From contig LT549889.1 in the NCBI GenBank assembly GCA_900078775.1, positions 5,828,001 through 5,892,000 on the forward strand: a DNA stretch of 64,000 nt. The letters are read 5' to 3'. This DNA is from Mycolicibacterium aurum (GTDB lineage Bacteria; Actinomycetota; Actinomycetes; Mycobacteriales; Mycobacteriaceae). The notes under the pieces are model-generated. The model was not told the origin of the DNA and did not search any database. It saw only the letters and a program-made list of their open reading frames with translations. Numbering within the stretch: the stretch's first letter is position 1; the number at the start of each line of letters is the position of its first letter. Positions 8,692-18,363 of this stretch are shown one piece after another. Position numbers and translations under genes: made by a program.

Positions 8692-9549
8692 GTGGCCGCA
8701 ACGACATTCGTCCCGAAGGTCCTCGCGCCCTGGGTCTCGCTCGGGCGGCGGGTGGCCCTGCCGTTCGCCCGGCTCGGGCACATGGTCGTGTTCTTCGTCC
8801 GCGCGCTGGCCGCGATCCCACTGGTGCTGCGCCAGTACCGCAAGGAGTTCATCCGGCTGCTCTCGGATGTCACCTGGGGCAACGGATCGCTGGTCGTCGG
8901 CGGCGGCACCGTCGGGGTGGCCGTGGTCCTCGGCATCACCGTCGGCGCGCTCGTGGGCATCGAGGGCTACAACTTCCTGGACCTGCTCGGACTGGGCCCG
9001 GCCACCGGCATCATCTCCTCACTGGTGAACACCCGCGAATTGGCGCCCATCGCACTGTCCCTGGCGTTCGCCACCCAGGCCGGCTGCCGGTTCACCGCCC
9101 AGCTCGGCGCCATGCGCATCGCCGAGGAGATCGACGCGCTCAACGCCATCGCCATCCGGCCCATCCCGTACCTGGTGACCACCCGGCTGATGGCGGCCAC
9201 CGTCGCCACCATCCCGCTGTACGTGGCCTGCCTGGCGGTCAGCTACCTGACCACCCAGATCGTGGTCGCGGTGATCAGCGGCGGCGCCAACGGTTCCTAC
9301 ACCCACTACTTCACGCTGATGCTGTCCGGCCAGGACATCGTCTACTCGTTGATCAAGGCGGTGATCTTCGTGTGGATCGCCTCAACGGTGCAGTGCTACT
9401 ACGGTTTCTACGCCTCCGGCGGTCCGGTGGGCGTCGGTGTGGCGGCCGGGCACGCCATGCGCGCCAGCATCACCGTGGTGATCATCGTCAACATGCTGCT
9501 CACCATGGCGCTGTGGTCGGTGGACTCCGGCGCGAGGTTCGGAGGGTAG
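8692..9549 (+). CDS. yrbEB: ABC-type permease YrbEB (MlaE family)
   Basis: 285 residues from GTG 8692. Membrane helices cover most of residues 60-275. The signature QAGCRFTAQLGAMRIAEEIDALNAIAIRP is typical of YrbEB. It is the partner of YrbEA in the permease dimer. The stop at 9547-9549 directly abuts the ATG of mceA, indicating translational coupling. Confidence 0.94.
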   Translation: MAATTFVPKVLAPWVSLGRRVALPFARLGHMVVFFVRALAAIPLVLRQYRKEFIRLLSDVTWGNGSLVVGGGTVGVAVVLGITVGALVGIEGYNFLDLLGLGPATGIISSLVNTRELAPIALSLAFATQAGCRFTAQLGAMRIAEEIDALNAIAIRPIPYLVTTRLMAATVATIPLYVACLAVSYLTTQIVVAVISGGANGSYTHYFTLMLSGQDIVYSLIKAVIFVWIASTVQCYYGFYASGGPVGVGVAAGHAMRASITVVIIVNMLLTMALWSVDSGARFGG

Positions 9550-11171
9550 ATGTCGAGTCCCCTGGAAATCGACGGAGCCGGGCCGTCCAACAACCGGCTG
9601 CTGGTGTACGGCATCATCGTCGCGCTGGTCGGTGCGCTCGTCGCCACACTGCTGCTGATCAAGTCCACCGGCCGGATGGACCCCTATGTCAAGGTGGTCG
9701 CCGCGCTGCAGAACGTCGGTGACGGTCTGCCCCAACGCTCGGACGTGAAGTACCACGGCCTGCTGGTCGGCGTGGTCGACGGCGTCACCCCGGCCACCGA
9801 CGGCCGCCCCAACTACGTCGACATCAACCTCGATCCGCACTACGCCAAGGCGATTCCGAGCACGGTGACCGCACGGGTGGTGCCCAGCAACGTGTTCGCG
9901 GTGTCCTCGGTGCAACTGGTGGACAACGGGCCCGGGCCCGCCATCGCGGCCGGGGACGAGATCCAAGAGGACACCGAACTGCCGACGGTGCTGTTCCAGA
10001 CCACCATCAGCAAGCTGCGCGACATCCTGGCCGCCACCGGCCGCGGCCGTGAGGACGACACGGTGGGCGTGTTGGCCGCGGTGAACGCGGCCACCGAGAA
10101 CCGGCGCAGTGAGTTGCTGGCCGGCGGCGCCCAGCTGAATCGGCTTATCGACGAGGTGGATTCGATCGTGGCGACCGAGCCGGGGCCCACCACCCTGTCC
10201 GCGCTCATCGATGCGACGCGGGGCCTGCAGACCACCGCACCGGAGCTGGTGGATGCGCTGCACCTGGCGGTCCAGCCGATGCAGACCCTGGTGGAGCAGC
10301 GATCTGCGCTCGACGAGATGATCACCGCCGGCCTGAAGACCACCGGCACCACGCACACGGCGCTGAACAACCACACCGACCGGCTGGTCACCATCACCAC
10401 CGAGATGACCCCGGTGGTGGGGAACCTGGCCGATACCTCGCACCACTGGCTGCCGGCGTTCCGCAAGCTCAACGGTTTGTCCGACAAGTTCCTCACCGAG
10501 GTGTGGCGCCCCGAGCGCGATGTCGGCAACATGCGGATGAACCTGTCGCTGACCCCGACCTACACCTACACCCGCGCGGACTGCCCACAGTACGGCGAGT
10601 TGAAGGGTCCGAGCTGCTACACCGCGCCGCTGGTGGTCACCCGCCCGGCGATGCCGGATGTGCTGCTGCCGCAGAACTATCAGCCGCCCAAGGATCTGGC
10701 GCCCCCGCCGGGCACCGTGGTCGGGGAGAACGGGAACCTGGTCGCGGTGGGTCCGCCGCTGATCAACCCGAACCCGAGCCTGGCCGATCCGAATCCGCCG
10801 CTGCCGCCGGGCATGTTCCCGGCGCCGCCGGTCCCGGGCACGGCGAACTCGGCGCTGCCGCTGCTCCCGCAGGCCCCGTTCCAGTCGCCGTTGGCGCCGG
10901 TGGCGCCGAAACCGGGTAGCCCGGCACCCGCGCCCGCACCGGCACCGGCACCCGCACCCGCGCCCGCGCCGGCACCGGGCCTGCGGCGGGGGCCGCCGAG
11001 GCGGCGCCGGCATCGTTCGGCGGCAACGTCGGCCCGGTCGGCAGCCCGCAGGAGCGCGCGACGCTCAGCGCGATCACCGGTCAACCCGCCAGCACGGCAA
11101 CGCAATTGCTGCTCGGCCCGGTGACCCGCGGCATGACGGTGTCGTTCGCCGCGGGAGAGGAGCCCCGATGA
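9550..11171 (+). CDS. mceA: Mce family protein A, with an apparent frameshift in its Pro-Ala tail
   Basis: Residues about 20-38 are a membrane anchor. The MCE/MlaD domain follows (about 40-120, SDVKYHGLLVGVVDGVTP), then a long helical region with the conserved Mce C-terminal CxxYG-type segment (ADCPQYGELKGPSCY). After a (PA)n tract at about 10920-10978 the frame becomes arginine-rich and stops at 11124. The neighbouring frame encodes a natural C-terminus (SFGGNVGPVGSPQERATLSA, then TATQLLLGPV) ending at TGA 11169-11171. That stop overlaps the mceB ATG in an ATGA, as at several other junctions in this operon. One base therefore seems to be missing at about 10975-10985. Confidence 0.9.
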
Positions 11172-12223
11172 AGGCCCGCGGCGCACTGATCGGCTTGTCA
11201 CTGTTCATGGTGGTGGCGTTGACGCTGACCTGGATGGTCTACGTGACGCTGCGCCGCGACGTGGCCGGATCCACCGTGCCCTACGCGGCGGTGTTCACCG
11301 ATGTGTTCGGCCTGCGCGAAGGTGACGACGTCCGGATGGCCGGGGTACGGGTGGGCCGGGTCGAGAAGGTCGAACTCGAAGGGGCTCAGGCCAAGGTGTC
11401 CTTCGTGGTGCAGTCCGACCAGACGGTGTTCGGCAACACCGTCGCCTCGGTGACCTACCAGAACATCGTCGGGCAGCGGTATCTCGGGCTGTCGCTGGGC
11501 AAGCTCGGGGAGACCACGCCGCTGCCGGCCGGCAGCGTGATCCCGGTCGAACGCACCGACCCGTCCTTCGACGTGGGCACCCTGCTCAACGGCTACGAGC
11601 CGCTGTTCAGCCTCCTCGATCCCAAACATGCCGACAACCTCACCAAGGGCGTCATCGCGTCGCTGCAGGGCGACGGGGCGTCGCTGACCGCGCTGATCGA
11701 CCAGACTGCCGAACTCACCGAGTCCTTCGCCGGCCGCGACGAGGAACTCGGCGGCGTGATCACCGACCTGAACACGGTGGTGGCCAACCTGGCCCGGCAC
11801 AACGACGATCTCGACCACATCGTCGGCCAGGCCCAGTCGGTGGTGACGACGTTCGATGCCCGGCGCCCCGAACTGGTGGACTCGATGGGTTCGATCGCCA
11901 AGGTGGTGCGGCAACTGTCGTCCATCTCCGACGAGGTCTACCCGTCGTTGAACGAAATGGTGCAGCGGGAACCGGGTTTCACCGCGCACATGGTGGGCAT
12001 CGAACCGCAGCTGGCGTTCCTGGGCGCCAACCTCCCGCTGATGTTGAAGGGCTTCGCACGCATCACCGGCTCGGGCTCCTACGCCAACGCCTACGCGTGC
12101 GAGTTGAATGCGACCGCCTTCTTCCCCGGACTCAACGACGTGACGCCGATCATCGTCAACGCCGCCACCCCCGGCAACAAGGCCCAACACACCCCCAAGT
12201 GCAGGAACATGGCCAATGGCTGA
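11168..12223 (+). CDS. mceB: Mce family protein B
   Basis: 351 residues. The N-terminal helix (about 7-28) anchors it. The MCE domain at about 38-115 includes GLREGDDVRMAGVRVGRVEKVEL and YQNIVGQRYLGL. The remainder is the helical needle-forming region. Six Mce subunits are thought to form a hexameric tube that carries lipids across the periplasm to YrbE. ATG 11168 overlaps the restored mceA stop, and the end overlaps the mceC start by 8 bases. Confidence 0.94.
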   Translation: MKARGALIGLSLFMVVALTLTWMVYVTLRRDVAGSTVPYAAVFTDVFGLREGDDVRMAGVRVGRVEKVELEGAQAKVSFVVQSDQTVFGNTVASVTYQNIVGQRYLGLSLGKLGETTPLPAGSVIPVERTDPSFDVGTLLNGYEPLFSLLDPKHADNLTKGVIASLQGDGASLTALIDQTAELTESFAGRDEELGGVITDLNTVVANLARHNDDLDHIVGQAQSVVTTFDARRPELVDSMGSIAKVVRQLSSISDEVYPSLNEMVQREPGFTAHMVGIEPQLAFLGANLPLMLKGFARITGSGSYANAYACELNATAFFPGLNDVTPIIVNAATPGNKAQHTPKCRNMANG

Positions 12224-13256
12224 GACAACGAAACCCAAGCGGCGCCGACCGATCGAGAGCTACAGCCGGCTGTGGCTCGGGGTCATCGCGATCGCCGTGG
12301 TGTCCGTTCTGGTCGGAGCGATGCTGCTGGTGCGGGTCGCCGACGTCGGCTACACCACCTACACCGCGCGTTTCCTGCAGGCGGCGGCGCTGAAGGTCGG
12401 CAACCCGGTCACCGTGGCCGGCATCCCGGTCGGCGAGGTCAAAGCCATGAAGCTGGCCGGGGACCACGTCGAGGCGAAGATCAAGGTGCGCAACGACGTC
12501 GCCCTCGGCAAGGACTCCCGCGCGGTCATCATGATCACCACCATCCTGGGTTCGCGGTATCTGTCCCTGGAGCCGGCCGGGCCGGATGCGCTGCCGGACA
12601 AGACCTTCGACCTGGCGCACACCGAGGTGCCCTACGACCTGCAGGAGGCGTTGACCGACGTCACCACCACCTTCGATCAGGTCGACTCCGATCAGTTCGC
12701 GCAGACCCTGTCGATTCTCGGTAAGCAGCTGGAGACGCTGCCGCCGGTGGTCCCGCAGGCCTTGGCCAACACCCACACGCTGTCCTCGATCATCGCCCAG
12801 CGTCGCGATCAGCTCGGCGAACTGCTCAAGACCACGGAGATGGTCAGCTCCACCCTGTACCGGCAGAAGTCCACCATCGGCAGCCTGATGAACCAGGGCA
12901 ATTCACTGCTGTCCGAGTTCGTCATGCGGCGGGCGAGCTTCCACGCGATGATGGCCTCGCTGACCAACCTGGTGCAGACCTTGAGCAACATCGTCATCGA
13001 CGACCGCCCGGAGCTGGAGAAGCTGCTCACCGATCTGCGCGAGCTGTCCACCCTGCTCGGCAAGAACGACGGCATGTTGCGCAGCATCCTGCAGACCGCG
13101 CCGATCGCGGTGCGCAACATCGCCAACATGACCGGCACCGGCAACGCCATCGACTTCAACGCGTCCAGCGGTCTGCTGGTCGACTCGTGGATGTGTGCGA
13201 TCAGCGGCCGCGCCAAGCAGTTCGGCCTGATCCAGTACTACCAGGACTGCAAATGA
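12216..13256 (+). CDS. mceC: Mce family protein C
   Basis: 346 residues from ATG 12216. A basic N-terminus (KPKRRRPIESYSR) and a membrane helix at about 20-40 precede the MCE domain (LKVGNPVTVAGIPVGEVKAMKL, ILGSRYLSL). The C-terminal part is helical and ends with a Cys pair in the last 20 residues. The stop overlaps the mceD ATG as ATGA. Confidence 0.94.
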   Translation: MAETTKPKRRRPIESYSRLWLGVIAIAVVSVLVGAMLLVRVADVGYTTYTARFLQAAALKVGNPVTVAGIPVGEVKAMKLAGDHVEAKIKVRNDVALGKDSRAVIMITTILGSRYLSLEPAGPDALPDKTFDLAHTEVPYDLQEALTDVTTTFDQVDSDQFAQTLSILGKQLETLPPVVPQALANTHTLSSIIAQRRDQLGELLKTTEMVSSTLYRQKSTIGSLMNQGNSLLSEFVMRRASFHAMMASLTNLVQTLSNIVIDDRPELEKLLTDLRELSTLLGKNDGMLRSILQTAPIAVRNIANMTGTGNAIDFNASSGLLVDSWMCAISGRAKQFGLIQYYQDCK

Positions 13257-14377
13257 GTGCTGAACGCAGCAAGACCAGGACTCTCGTGATCGCCGCCGTC
13301 GGCGTCGTGCTGGCGCTCGCGGTCACCGCGGCGGCCGTCACCTTCACCAGGGACCGGTTGAGCACCATCACCGTGACGGCCCAGTTCGACAGCGCCGCAG
13401 GCCTGTACGAGGGCAACGTGGTCGCGGTGCTCGGCATGCCGGTGGGGCAGGTCACCAAGATCACCCCGAAGACCGGGTATGTCGAGGTCGACTTCACCAT
13501 CGACAAGGGCGTCGACGTGCCGGCCGATGTGCAGGCGGCCACCATCTCCAACTCGATCCTGACCGACCGGCAGATCGAGTTGACCCCGCCCTACAAGGAC
13601 GGCCCGAAGCTGCAGAACCGGGACACCATCGGGCTGAACCGCACCCGGACGCCGGTCGAATTCGCGCGCGTCCTCGACGTTCTAGACAAGCTCGCCGGCT
13701 CGCTGAGCGGGGACGGGAAGGGCAACGGGCCGCTCGCCGACGTGGTCAACTCCGGCGCGGCCGTCGTCGACGGCAACGGTCAGCAGACCAAGGACGCGCT
13801 CGGTGAACTGTCGAATGCGTTGCGGCTGAGCTCCGATCGCGGCGCGGTGACCAAGGATCAGTTGACCACCATCGTCGGCAACCTGAGCTCGCTGTCGCAG
13901 GCCGCGGCCGACAACGACGCCATGATGCGCGAGTTCGGTTCGTCGGTGCGGGCGCTGAGCCAGATCCTGGCCGACGAGGATCTGGGCAGCGGCACCACCG
14001 GCAAGAAGATCAACGAGGTGCTCACCAACGCCGGGCAGGTGCTGCAGACCCACCGCGATTCCATCAAGGACCTGGTCGCCAACGGCGAGATCGTCGTGCA
14101 GAGCACCGTCGACCACGAACGCGATCTGATGGAGCTGCTGGACGTCACACCGATGACGCTGGACAACCTGTACAACGTCGCCGACCCGAAGAACGGCGCG
14201 CTGCGGGTCAAGGTGGTCACCGACAAGATCCTGTTCGACAACCAGTTGCTCAAGGAGGTCTGCAACATGATGGGCCTGCGGCAATTGGGTTGCAGCACGG
14301 GCACCTTGCAGGACTTCGGACCGGACTTCGGGTTGAGTTACATGCTGGAGGGTCTCGGCGCGATGGGGCAGAAGTGA
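13253..14377 (+). CDS. mceD: Mce family protein D
   Basis: 374 residues from ATG 13253 (MSAERSKTRT). The GTG at 13187, 66 bases upstream, is in frame but lies inside mceC. Membrane helix about 9-30, MCE domain about 38-115 (GLYEGNVVAVLGMPVGQVTKITP), helical remainder with CNMMGLRQLGC near the end. The stop shares one base with the mceE start (TGATG). Confidence 0.94.
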   Translation: MSAERSKTRTLVIAAVGVVLALAVTAAAVTFTRDRLSTITVTAQFDSAAGLYEGNVVAVLGMPVGQVTKITPKTGYVEVDFTIDKGVDVPADVQAATISNSILTDRQIELTPPYKDGPKLQNRDTIGLNRTRTPVEFARVLDVLDKLAGSLSGDGKGNGPLADVVNSGAAVVDGNGQQTKDALGELSNALRLSSDRGAVTKDQLTTIVGNLSSLSQAAADNDAMMREFGSSVRALSQILADEDLGSGTTGKKINEVLTNAGQVLQTHRDSIKDLVANGEIVVQSTVDHERDLMELLDVTPMTLDNLYNVADPKNGALRVKVVTDKILFDNQLLKEVCNMMGLRQLGCSTGTLQDFGPDFGLSYMLEGLGAMGQK

Positions 14378-15624
14378 TGGCGGCGAACAGAATCCGCAGA
14401 CTGCCGGCGGTATTGGCGGTCACCACCTGTCTGACCGTATCCGGTTGCGCGGACATGAGTCTGGCCAGCCTGCCGCTGCCGGCACCCGGTGTGGGGTCCG
14501 GCGGCTATCAGTTGACCGCGGTGTTCTCCAACGCGCTGAACCTGCCGGCCAACGCCAAGGTGAAGCTGGCCGGTGCCGACATCGGCGAGATGGACTCCAT
14601 GGAGGCCCGTAACTACACCGCGGTGGCCACCCTGCGGATCATGGACGGTGTGCAGGTGCCACAGGGCAGCACCGCCGAATTGCGTTCGGCCACACCGCTG
14701 GGCGATGTGTTCATCGCGATCAAACCGCCGCCCTCGGCGGGCCCGTCTGCCCCGTTGCTCAAGGACGGCGACACCATCGACCTGGAGTCGACCACCGCCG
14801 CCGCGACCGTCGAGTCGGTGCTGAGTTCGGCGGCGATCCTGGTCAACGGCGGTGCGGTGCGCAACTTCACCAATCTGATCAACGGGCTGGGCAAGGCGAC
14901 CGGGGATCAGGGGGAGGCGTTCGGGACGCTGATCCGCAAGACCAACCACACCCTGGGCACCCTGAACGCGCGCTCGGAGGAGATCTCGACCGCGATGTCG
15001 GAGACCTCCCGGCTGGCCGCGGCGATCGAGGCCAAGAACCAGAAGCTCAGTGACGTGATGGCACAGGCCCGCCCGGCCACCGACACCCTGGCCGCGCACA
15101 CCACCCAGATCGCCGACCTGGTGACCCAGATCGGCGATGTGTCCGATCTGCTGCAGCGGTTCCCGTCGATCGGGGGTACCGACACCAGCGGGCGCAGCGT
15201 CATCGCCGACGCCAACACGATCGCCCGCGCGTGGAACGACGTGGCCGTGGCCCCGGACGCGACGCTGTATGCGCTGAACCGGCTGCTGCCGCCGTTCATC
15301 AAGACCATGACCAGTGGCGCAATCGGTCTGGACGCCAGCATCGACCGGTTAGTGCTGGGCTCCATCCCGGACATCGGTTACGCCGGTGACCCCGGGCTGC
15401 ACGGGCCCAAGCGCGCCGACTGGCATCAGTTGGTGGGCACCTTGAAGTACACGCTGTTCCGGCTGCAGGAGCGGGTGGTCGGAAAGGGGCCGGATGTCCC
15501 GCAGGTGCCGGTGATCCCGAGCCCGACCGAACCCGGCGAGATCATCGTGGATCCCCGCGTGCCCCAGCCGGTGTCACCGTCTGTGTGGCCGGCGGCGCCC
15601 GCCCAGGGGGAGGCGCCGCGATGA
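14377..15624 (+). CDS. mceE: Mce family lipoprotein E (LprK/LprL type)
   Basis: 415 residues from ATG 14377 (MAANRIRRLPAVLAV). The signal sequence ends in the lipobox LTVSGC, so the protein should be lipidated at that Cys and tethered to the membrane, as usual for the fifth Mce subunit. The MCE domain begins about residue 45 (LPANAKVKLAGADIGEM). The tail is proline-rich. The final codons overlap mceF as ATGA. Confidence 0.94.
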   Translation: MAANRIRRLPAVLAVTTCLTVSGCADMSLASLPLPAPGVGSGGYQLTAVFSNALNLPANAKVKLAGADIGEMDSMEARNYTAVATLRIMDGVQVPQGSTAELRSATPLGDVFIAIKPPPSAGPSAPLLKDGDTIDLESTTAAATVESVLSSAAILVNGGAVRNFTNLINGLGKATGDQGEAFGTLIRKTNHTLGTLNARSEEISTAMSETSRLAAAIEAKNQKLSDVMAQARPATDTLAAHTTQIADLVTQIGDVSDLLQRFPSIGGTDTSGRSVIADANTIARAWNDVAVAPDATLYALNRLLPPFIKTMTSGAIGLDASIDRLVLGSIPDIGYAGDPGLHGPKRADWHQLVGTLKYTLFRLQERVVGKGPDVPQVPVIPSPTEPGEIIVDPRVPQPVSPSVWPAAPAQGEAPR

Positions 15625-16871
15625 TCGCCGCTGCCGCCGACCGGATCGTCGGCCTCGTCCGGTTCGGGTACAACCGCCGGGCCTGGCTGTCCGCGCTCGG
15701 GCTGATCATGACGCTGGTGATCGCGACGGGCTATCTGCTGTTCGGGGCGCTGCGGGTCAACCCGTTCGCATCCAGCTACCGGCTCACCGTGGAACTGCCG
15801 GAGTCGGCGGGCCTGCTGCCCAATCAGGACGTGACCCTGCGCGGGGTGCCGATCGGGAAGGTCGAGCGCCTCGACATCACCCCCGGCGGCGTCAACGCAA
15901 TCGTCAATGTCCGCTCCACGGTGCGGATCCCGGAGTCCAGCGACGTCCGGGTGTCCGGACTGTCGCCGGCCGGTGAGCAGTACATCGACTTCGTCGACAC
16001 CGGTGACTCCACCACCTTCCTGGCCGACGGTGCCGTGATCGCGCAGGGCCGGGCCACCGTGCCGGTCAGCCTGGCCGATCTGCTGGCCAACGCCGACGGG
16101 GCGCTCGGGCAGGTGCAACCGGCCAAACTCGAACTCATCAAACGCGAACTGAGCATGACCGACGCCGGCCCGCAGAAGCTCGCCGACATCGTCGACGGCG
16201 GCACCTTCCTGTTGACGACGCTGGATTCGGTGCTGCCCGAGACCAGTTCGCTGCTGCGGACCAGCCGGGTGGCGCTCACCCTGGTCGGGGACAAGAACGC
16301 CGGCATCAGCGTGGCCTCGGACAATCTGACCGAGACCTTCGAGGGCGCGGACAGAATGCGCGAGGGGTACCGCCGGCTGACCGATCAGACGCCGGACACC
16401 CTGGCCGCCGTCGACGACCTGTTCGTCGACAACTCCGACACCATGGTGCAACTGCTGGGGAATCTGACCACCACCTCGCGGCTGCTGTATCTGCGGGTGC
16501 CCGCGCTCAACGCGCTGTTCCCGTCCTACCGCAACTCGGTGCTCGACGCCCTCGGCGGCGCGATGCACACCGGTGGCCTGTGGGGCACCGCGGAGATCTA
16601 CCCGCGCTACACCTGCGATTACGGCACTCCGAAGCTGCCGCCGTCGGCGGCGGACTACCCGGAGCCGTTCATGTACACCTATTGTCGAGACGTCCATCCC
16701 GGGGTGCTGGTGCGTGGTGCGAAGAATGCGCCGCGACCGGCCGGCGACGACACCGCCGGACCGCCGCCGGGTGCCGACCTCGGCAGGCAGACGGATCCGA
16801 CCCCGAAGGGGCGCTACACGATTCCGACGCCGTACGGGGGCCCGACGCTGCCGATCGAGCCGCCCCGCTGA
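15621..16871 (+). CDS. mceF: Mce family protein F
   Basis: 416 residues from ATG 15621 (MIAAAADRIVGLVRFGYNRR). Membrane helix about 20-42, MCE domain about 48-125 (LLPNQDVTLRGVPIGKVERLDI, SPAGEQYIDF). The C-terminal region has cysteines in YTCDYGTPK and YTYCRDVHPG, conserved in MceF, and a Pro/Gly-rich end. It is the last of the six Mce subunits and is followed by the Mce-associated gene. Confidence 0.94.
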   Translation: MIAAAADRIVGLVRFGYNRRAWLSALGLIMTLVIATGYLLFGALRVNPFASSYRLTVELPESAGLLPNQDVTLRGVPIGKVERLDITPGGVNAIVNVRSTVRIPESSDVRVSGLSPAGEQYIDFVDTGDSTTFLADGAVIAQGRATVPVSLADLLANADGALGQVQPAKLELIKRELSMTDAGPQKLADIVDGGTFLLTTLDSVLPETSSLLRTSRVALTLVGDKNAGISVASDNLTETFEGADRMREGYRRLTDQTPDTLAAVDDLFVDNSDTMVQLLGNLTTTSRLLYLRVPALNALFPSYRNSVLDALGGAMHTGGLWGTAEIYPRYTCDYGTPKLPPSAADYPEPFMYTYCRDVHPGVLVRGAKNAPRPAGDDTAGPPPGADLGRQTDPTPKGRYTIPTPYGGPTLPIEPPR

Positions 16872-16894
16872 CCATGCTGCCCAGCTAGGAGAAG

Positions 16895-17554
16895 ATGTTG
16901 TCCGTGAGCAAGGACGAAGACCAGGACACCGGCGAGAAGTCGGTCGAGGTGACCACAGCCGTCGATGACGCCGAGTCGAACGCCGTCGAGGAAGACGCCA
17001 AAGATGTAGTGGAGGTGACCTCGGCGGCCGGGGCGGAGACATCCGACACCGCGGCCGAGGCGCCCGCGGCGGGCCGGTGGCGCCGCCCCGCGCTGATCGG
17101 GGTGGTGGCCGCCGTCTTCGTCGCCGTCGCCGCCACGGCCGGCTACCTGGGCTGGCAACTGCAGCAGGAGCGCGCGATCGACGCGGCCGGTCAGCAGGCC
17201 CGCCAGGCCGCCACCGACTACGCGCAGGTCCTGACGAGCATCGACTCCGACAAGGTCGACGAGAACTTCGACGCGGTGCTCGACGGCGCGACCGGCGGGT
17301 TCAAGGACATGTACTCGCAGTCCAGCGCGGAACTGCGGCAGCTGCTGATCGACAACAAGGCCACCGCGCGCGGTGTGGTGCAGGAATCGGCCGTGCAGTC
17401 CGCGAGCAAGGACGAGGTCGTGGTGCTGCTGTTCGTCGACCAGTCGATCACCAACACCAACGTGCCCGATCCGCGGCTGGACCGCAGCCGCATCAAGATG
17501 ACCATGCAGTACGTCGACGGCCGTTGGCGCGCAAGCAAAGTCGAGCTGCCCTAA
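16895..17554 (+). CDS. Mce-associated membrane protein
   Basis: 219 residues from ATG 16895. GTG 16904 is an alternative with better spacing from AGGAGA at 16887. A long acidic cytosolic N-terminus (about 1-60) is followed by one membrane helix (about 65-87) and an extracytoplasmic NTF2/SnoaL-like domain ending IKMTMQYVDGRWRASKVELP. Such proteins follow mceF in most mycobacterial mce operons and stabilise or assist the transporter. Confidence 0.88.
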   Translation: MLSVSKDEDQDTGEKSVEVTTAVDDAESNAVEEDAKDVVEVTSAAGAETSDTAAEAPAAGRWRRPALIGVVAAVFVAVAATAGYLGWQLQQERAIDAAGQQARQAATDYAQVLTSIDSDKVDENFDAVLDGATGGFKDMYSQSSAELRQLLIDNKATARGVVQESAVQSASKDEVVVLLFVDQSITNTNVPDPRLDRSRIKMTMQYVDGRWRASKVELP

Positions 17555-17565
17555 GGAGACGCGTG

Positions 17566-18363
17566 ATGCGCCTGCTGTCCTCTCTGGCCGCGGCGGCCAC
17601 CCTGGCGGTCTCGGCCACCCTGGTCGCCGTAGCGCCCACCGCCGCCGCGTCGGCGCCGTCGTTCTGCGCCGAGATCGGCGGGCAGTGGGACGGCGTGTAC
17701 TGCCGCGCCACGGTGCCCTCGGAACGCAAGGCGACCCGGGACATCAAGATGGCCATCCCCGGCGACCTGGTGGATCACCCCACGGTCGGCCCGGTCATCC
17801 GGGACTATCTGGGCACGCTGATGAACAACTGGAAGACCGCGGGCGTGAAGATGGCCGCGGACAGTTTCGGCGAGGAGAACTTCGAGATCTTCCGCCGCGG
17901 AGACATTCTCAGCATCGTGTTCCGCGAGACCTATCACGCGGACGGGCCGGACTTCAACAACGGCTACCGGACCTTCACCTTCGACATGGCCGACGGCCGT
18001 CGGCTGCAACTGGCCGATCTGATGAAGCCCGGACTCGATCCGCTGGTCGCCATCCCGCCGCTGGCCCAGCCGTTCGTCGAGCAGGCACTCGACGTCGCCC
18101 CGCCGGCGCACCAGCCGCGCACCTATCCGTTCACGATCGACCGGTGGGGCCCGGACAAGGTGTACTCCGGCGCGTACAAGGCGTGGGCGCTCACCCCCGA
18201 CGAGCTGATCATCTACATGCCGGACTACCCGGTGGCGCGGGACCGGCCGATCAACTTCACCCCCGGCATCATGCAGTGGTCGATGGACGGCGGCACGGTG
18301 CAGGCGCACATCCCGCTGGCGGCGCTGAGCCCGGTCCTGGCGCCCCGGTTCGGTGGAAGCTGA
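17566..18363 (+). CDS. Secreted RsiV/DUF3298-type protein (MPT64-like)
   Basis: 265 residues from ATG 17566; GTG 17563 is an equally possible start behind AAGGAGA. Signal peptide to about residue 29. The mature part has a Cys pair (FCAEIGGQWDGVYC), then a beta-rich domain with RTFTFDMADGRRLQLADLMKPGLDPLVAI and a C-terminal VQAHIPLAAL. This order resembles the secreted antigen MPT64 and DUF3298/RsiV domains. Its place at the end of the mce operon, 11 bases after the previous stop, suggests co-transcription. Function unknown. Confidence 0.75.
   Translation: MRLLSSLAAAATLAVSATLVAVAPTAAASAPSFCAEIGGQWDGVYCRATVPSERKATRDIKMAIPGDLVDHPTVGPVIRDYLGTLMNNWKTAGVKMAADSFGEENFEIFRRGDILSIVFRETYHADGPDFNNGYRTFTFDMADGRRLQLADLMKPGLDPLVAIPPLAQPFVEQALDVAPPAHQPRTYPFTIDRWGPDKVYSGAYKAWALTPDELIIYMPDYPVARDRPINFTPGIMQWSMDGGTVQAHIPLAALSPVLAPRFGGS

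Noticed and set aside
10915..10980. Repetitive GCACCCGC-type tract as a CRISPR or minisatellite
   Set aside because: It encodes a Pro-Ala linker in mceA; no spacers or conserved repeats of CRISPR length.
9382..11013. 543-codon open frame antisense to mceA
   Set aside because: Arg/His/Gly-rich shadow of a well-supported gene; typical of high-GC antisense frames.
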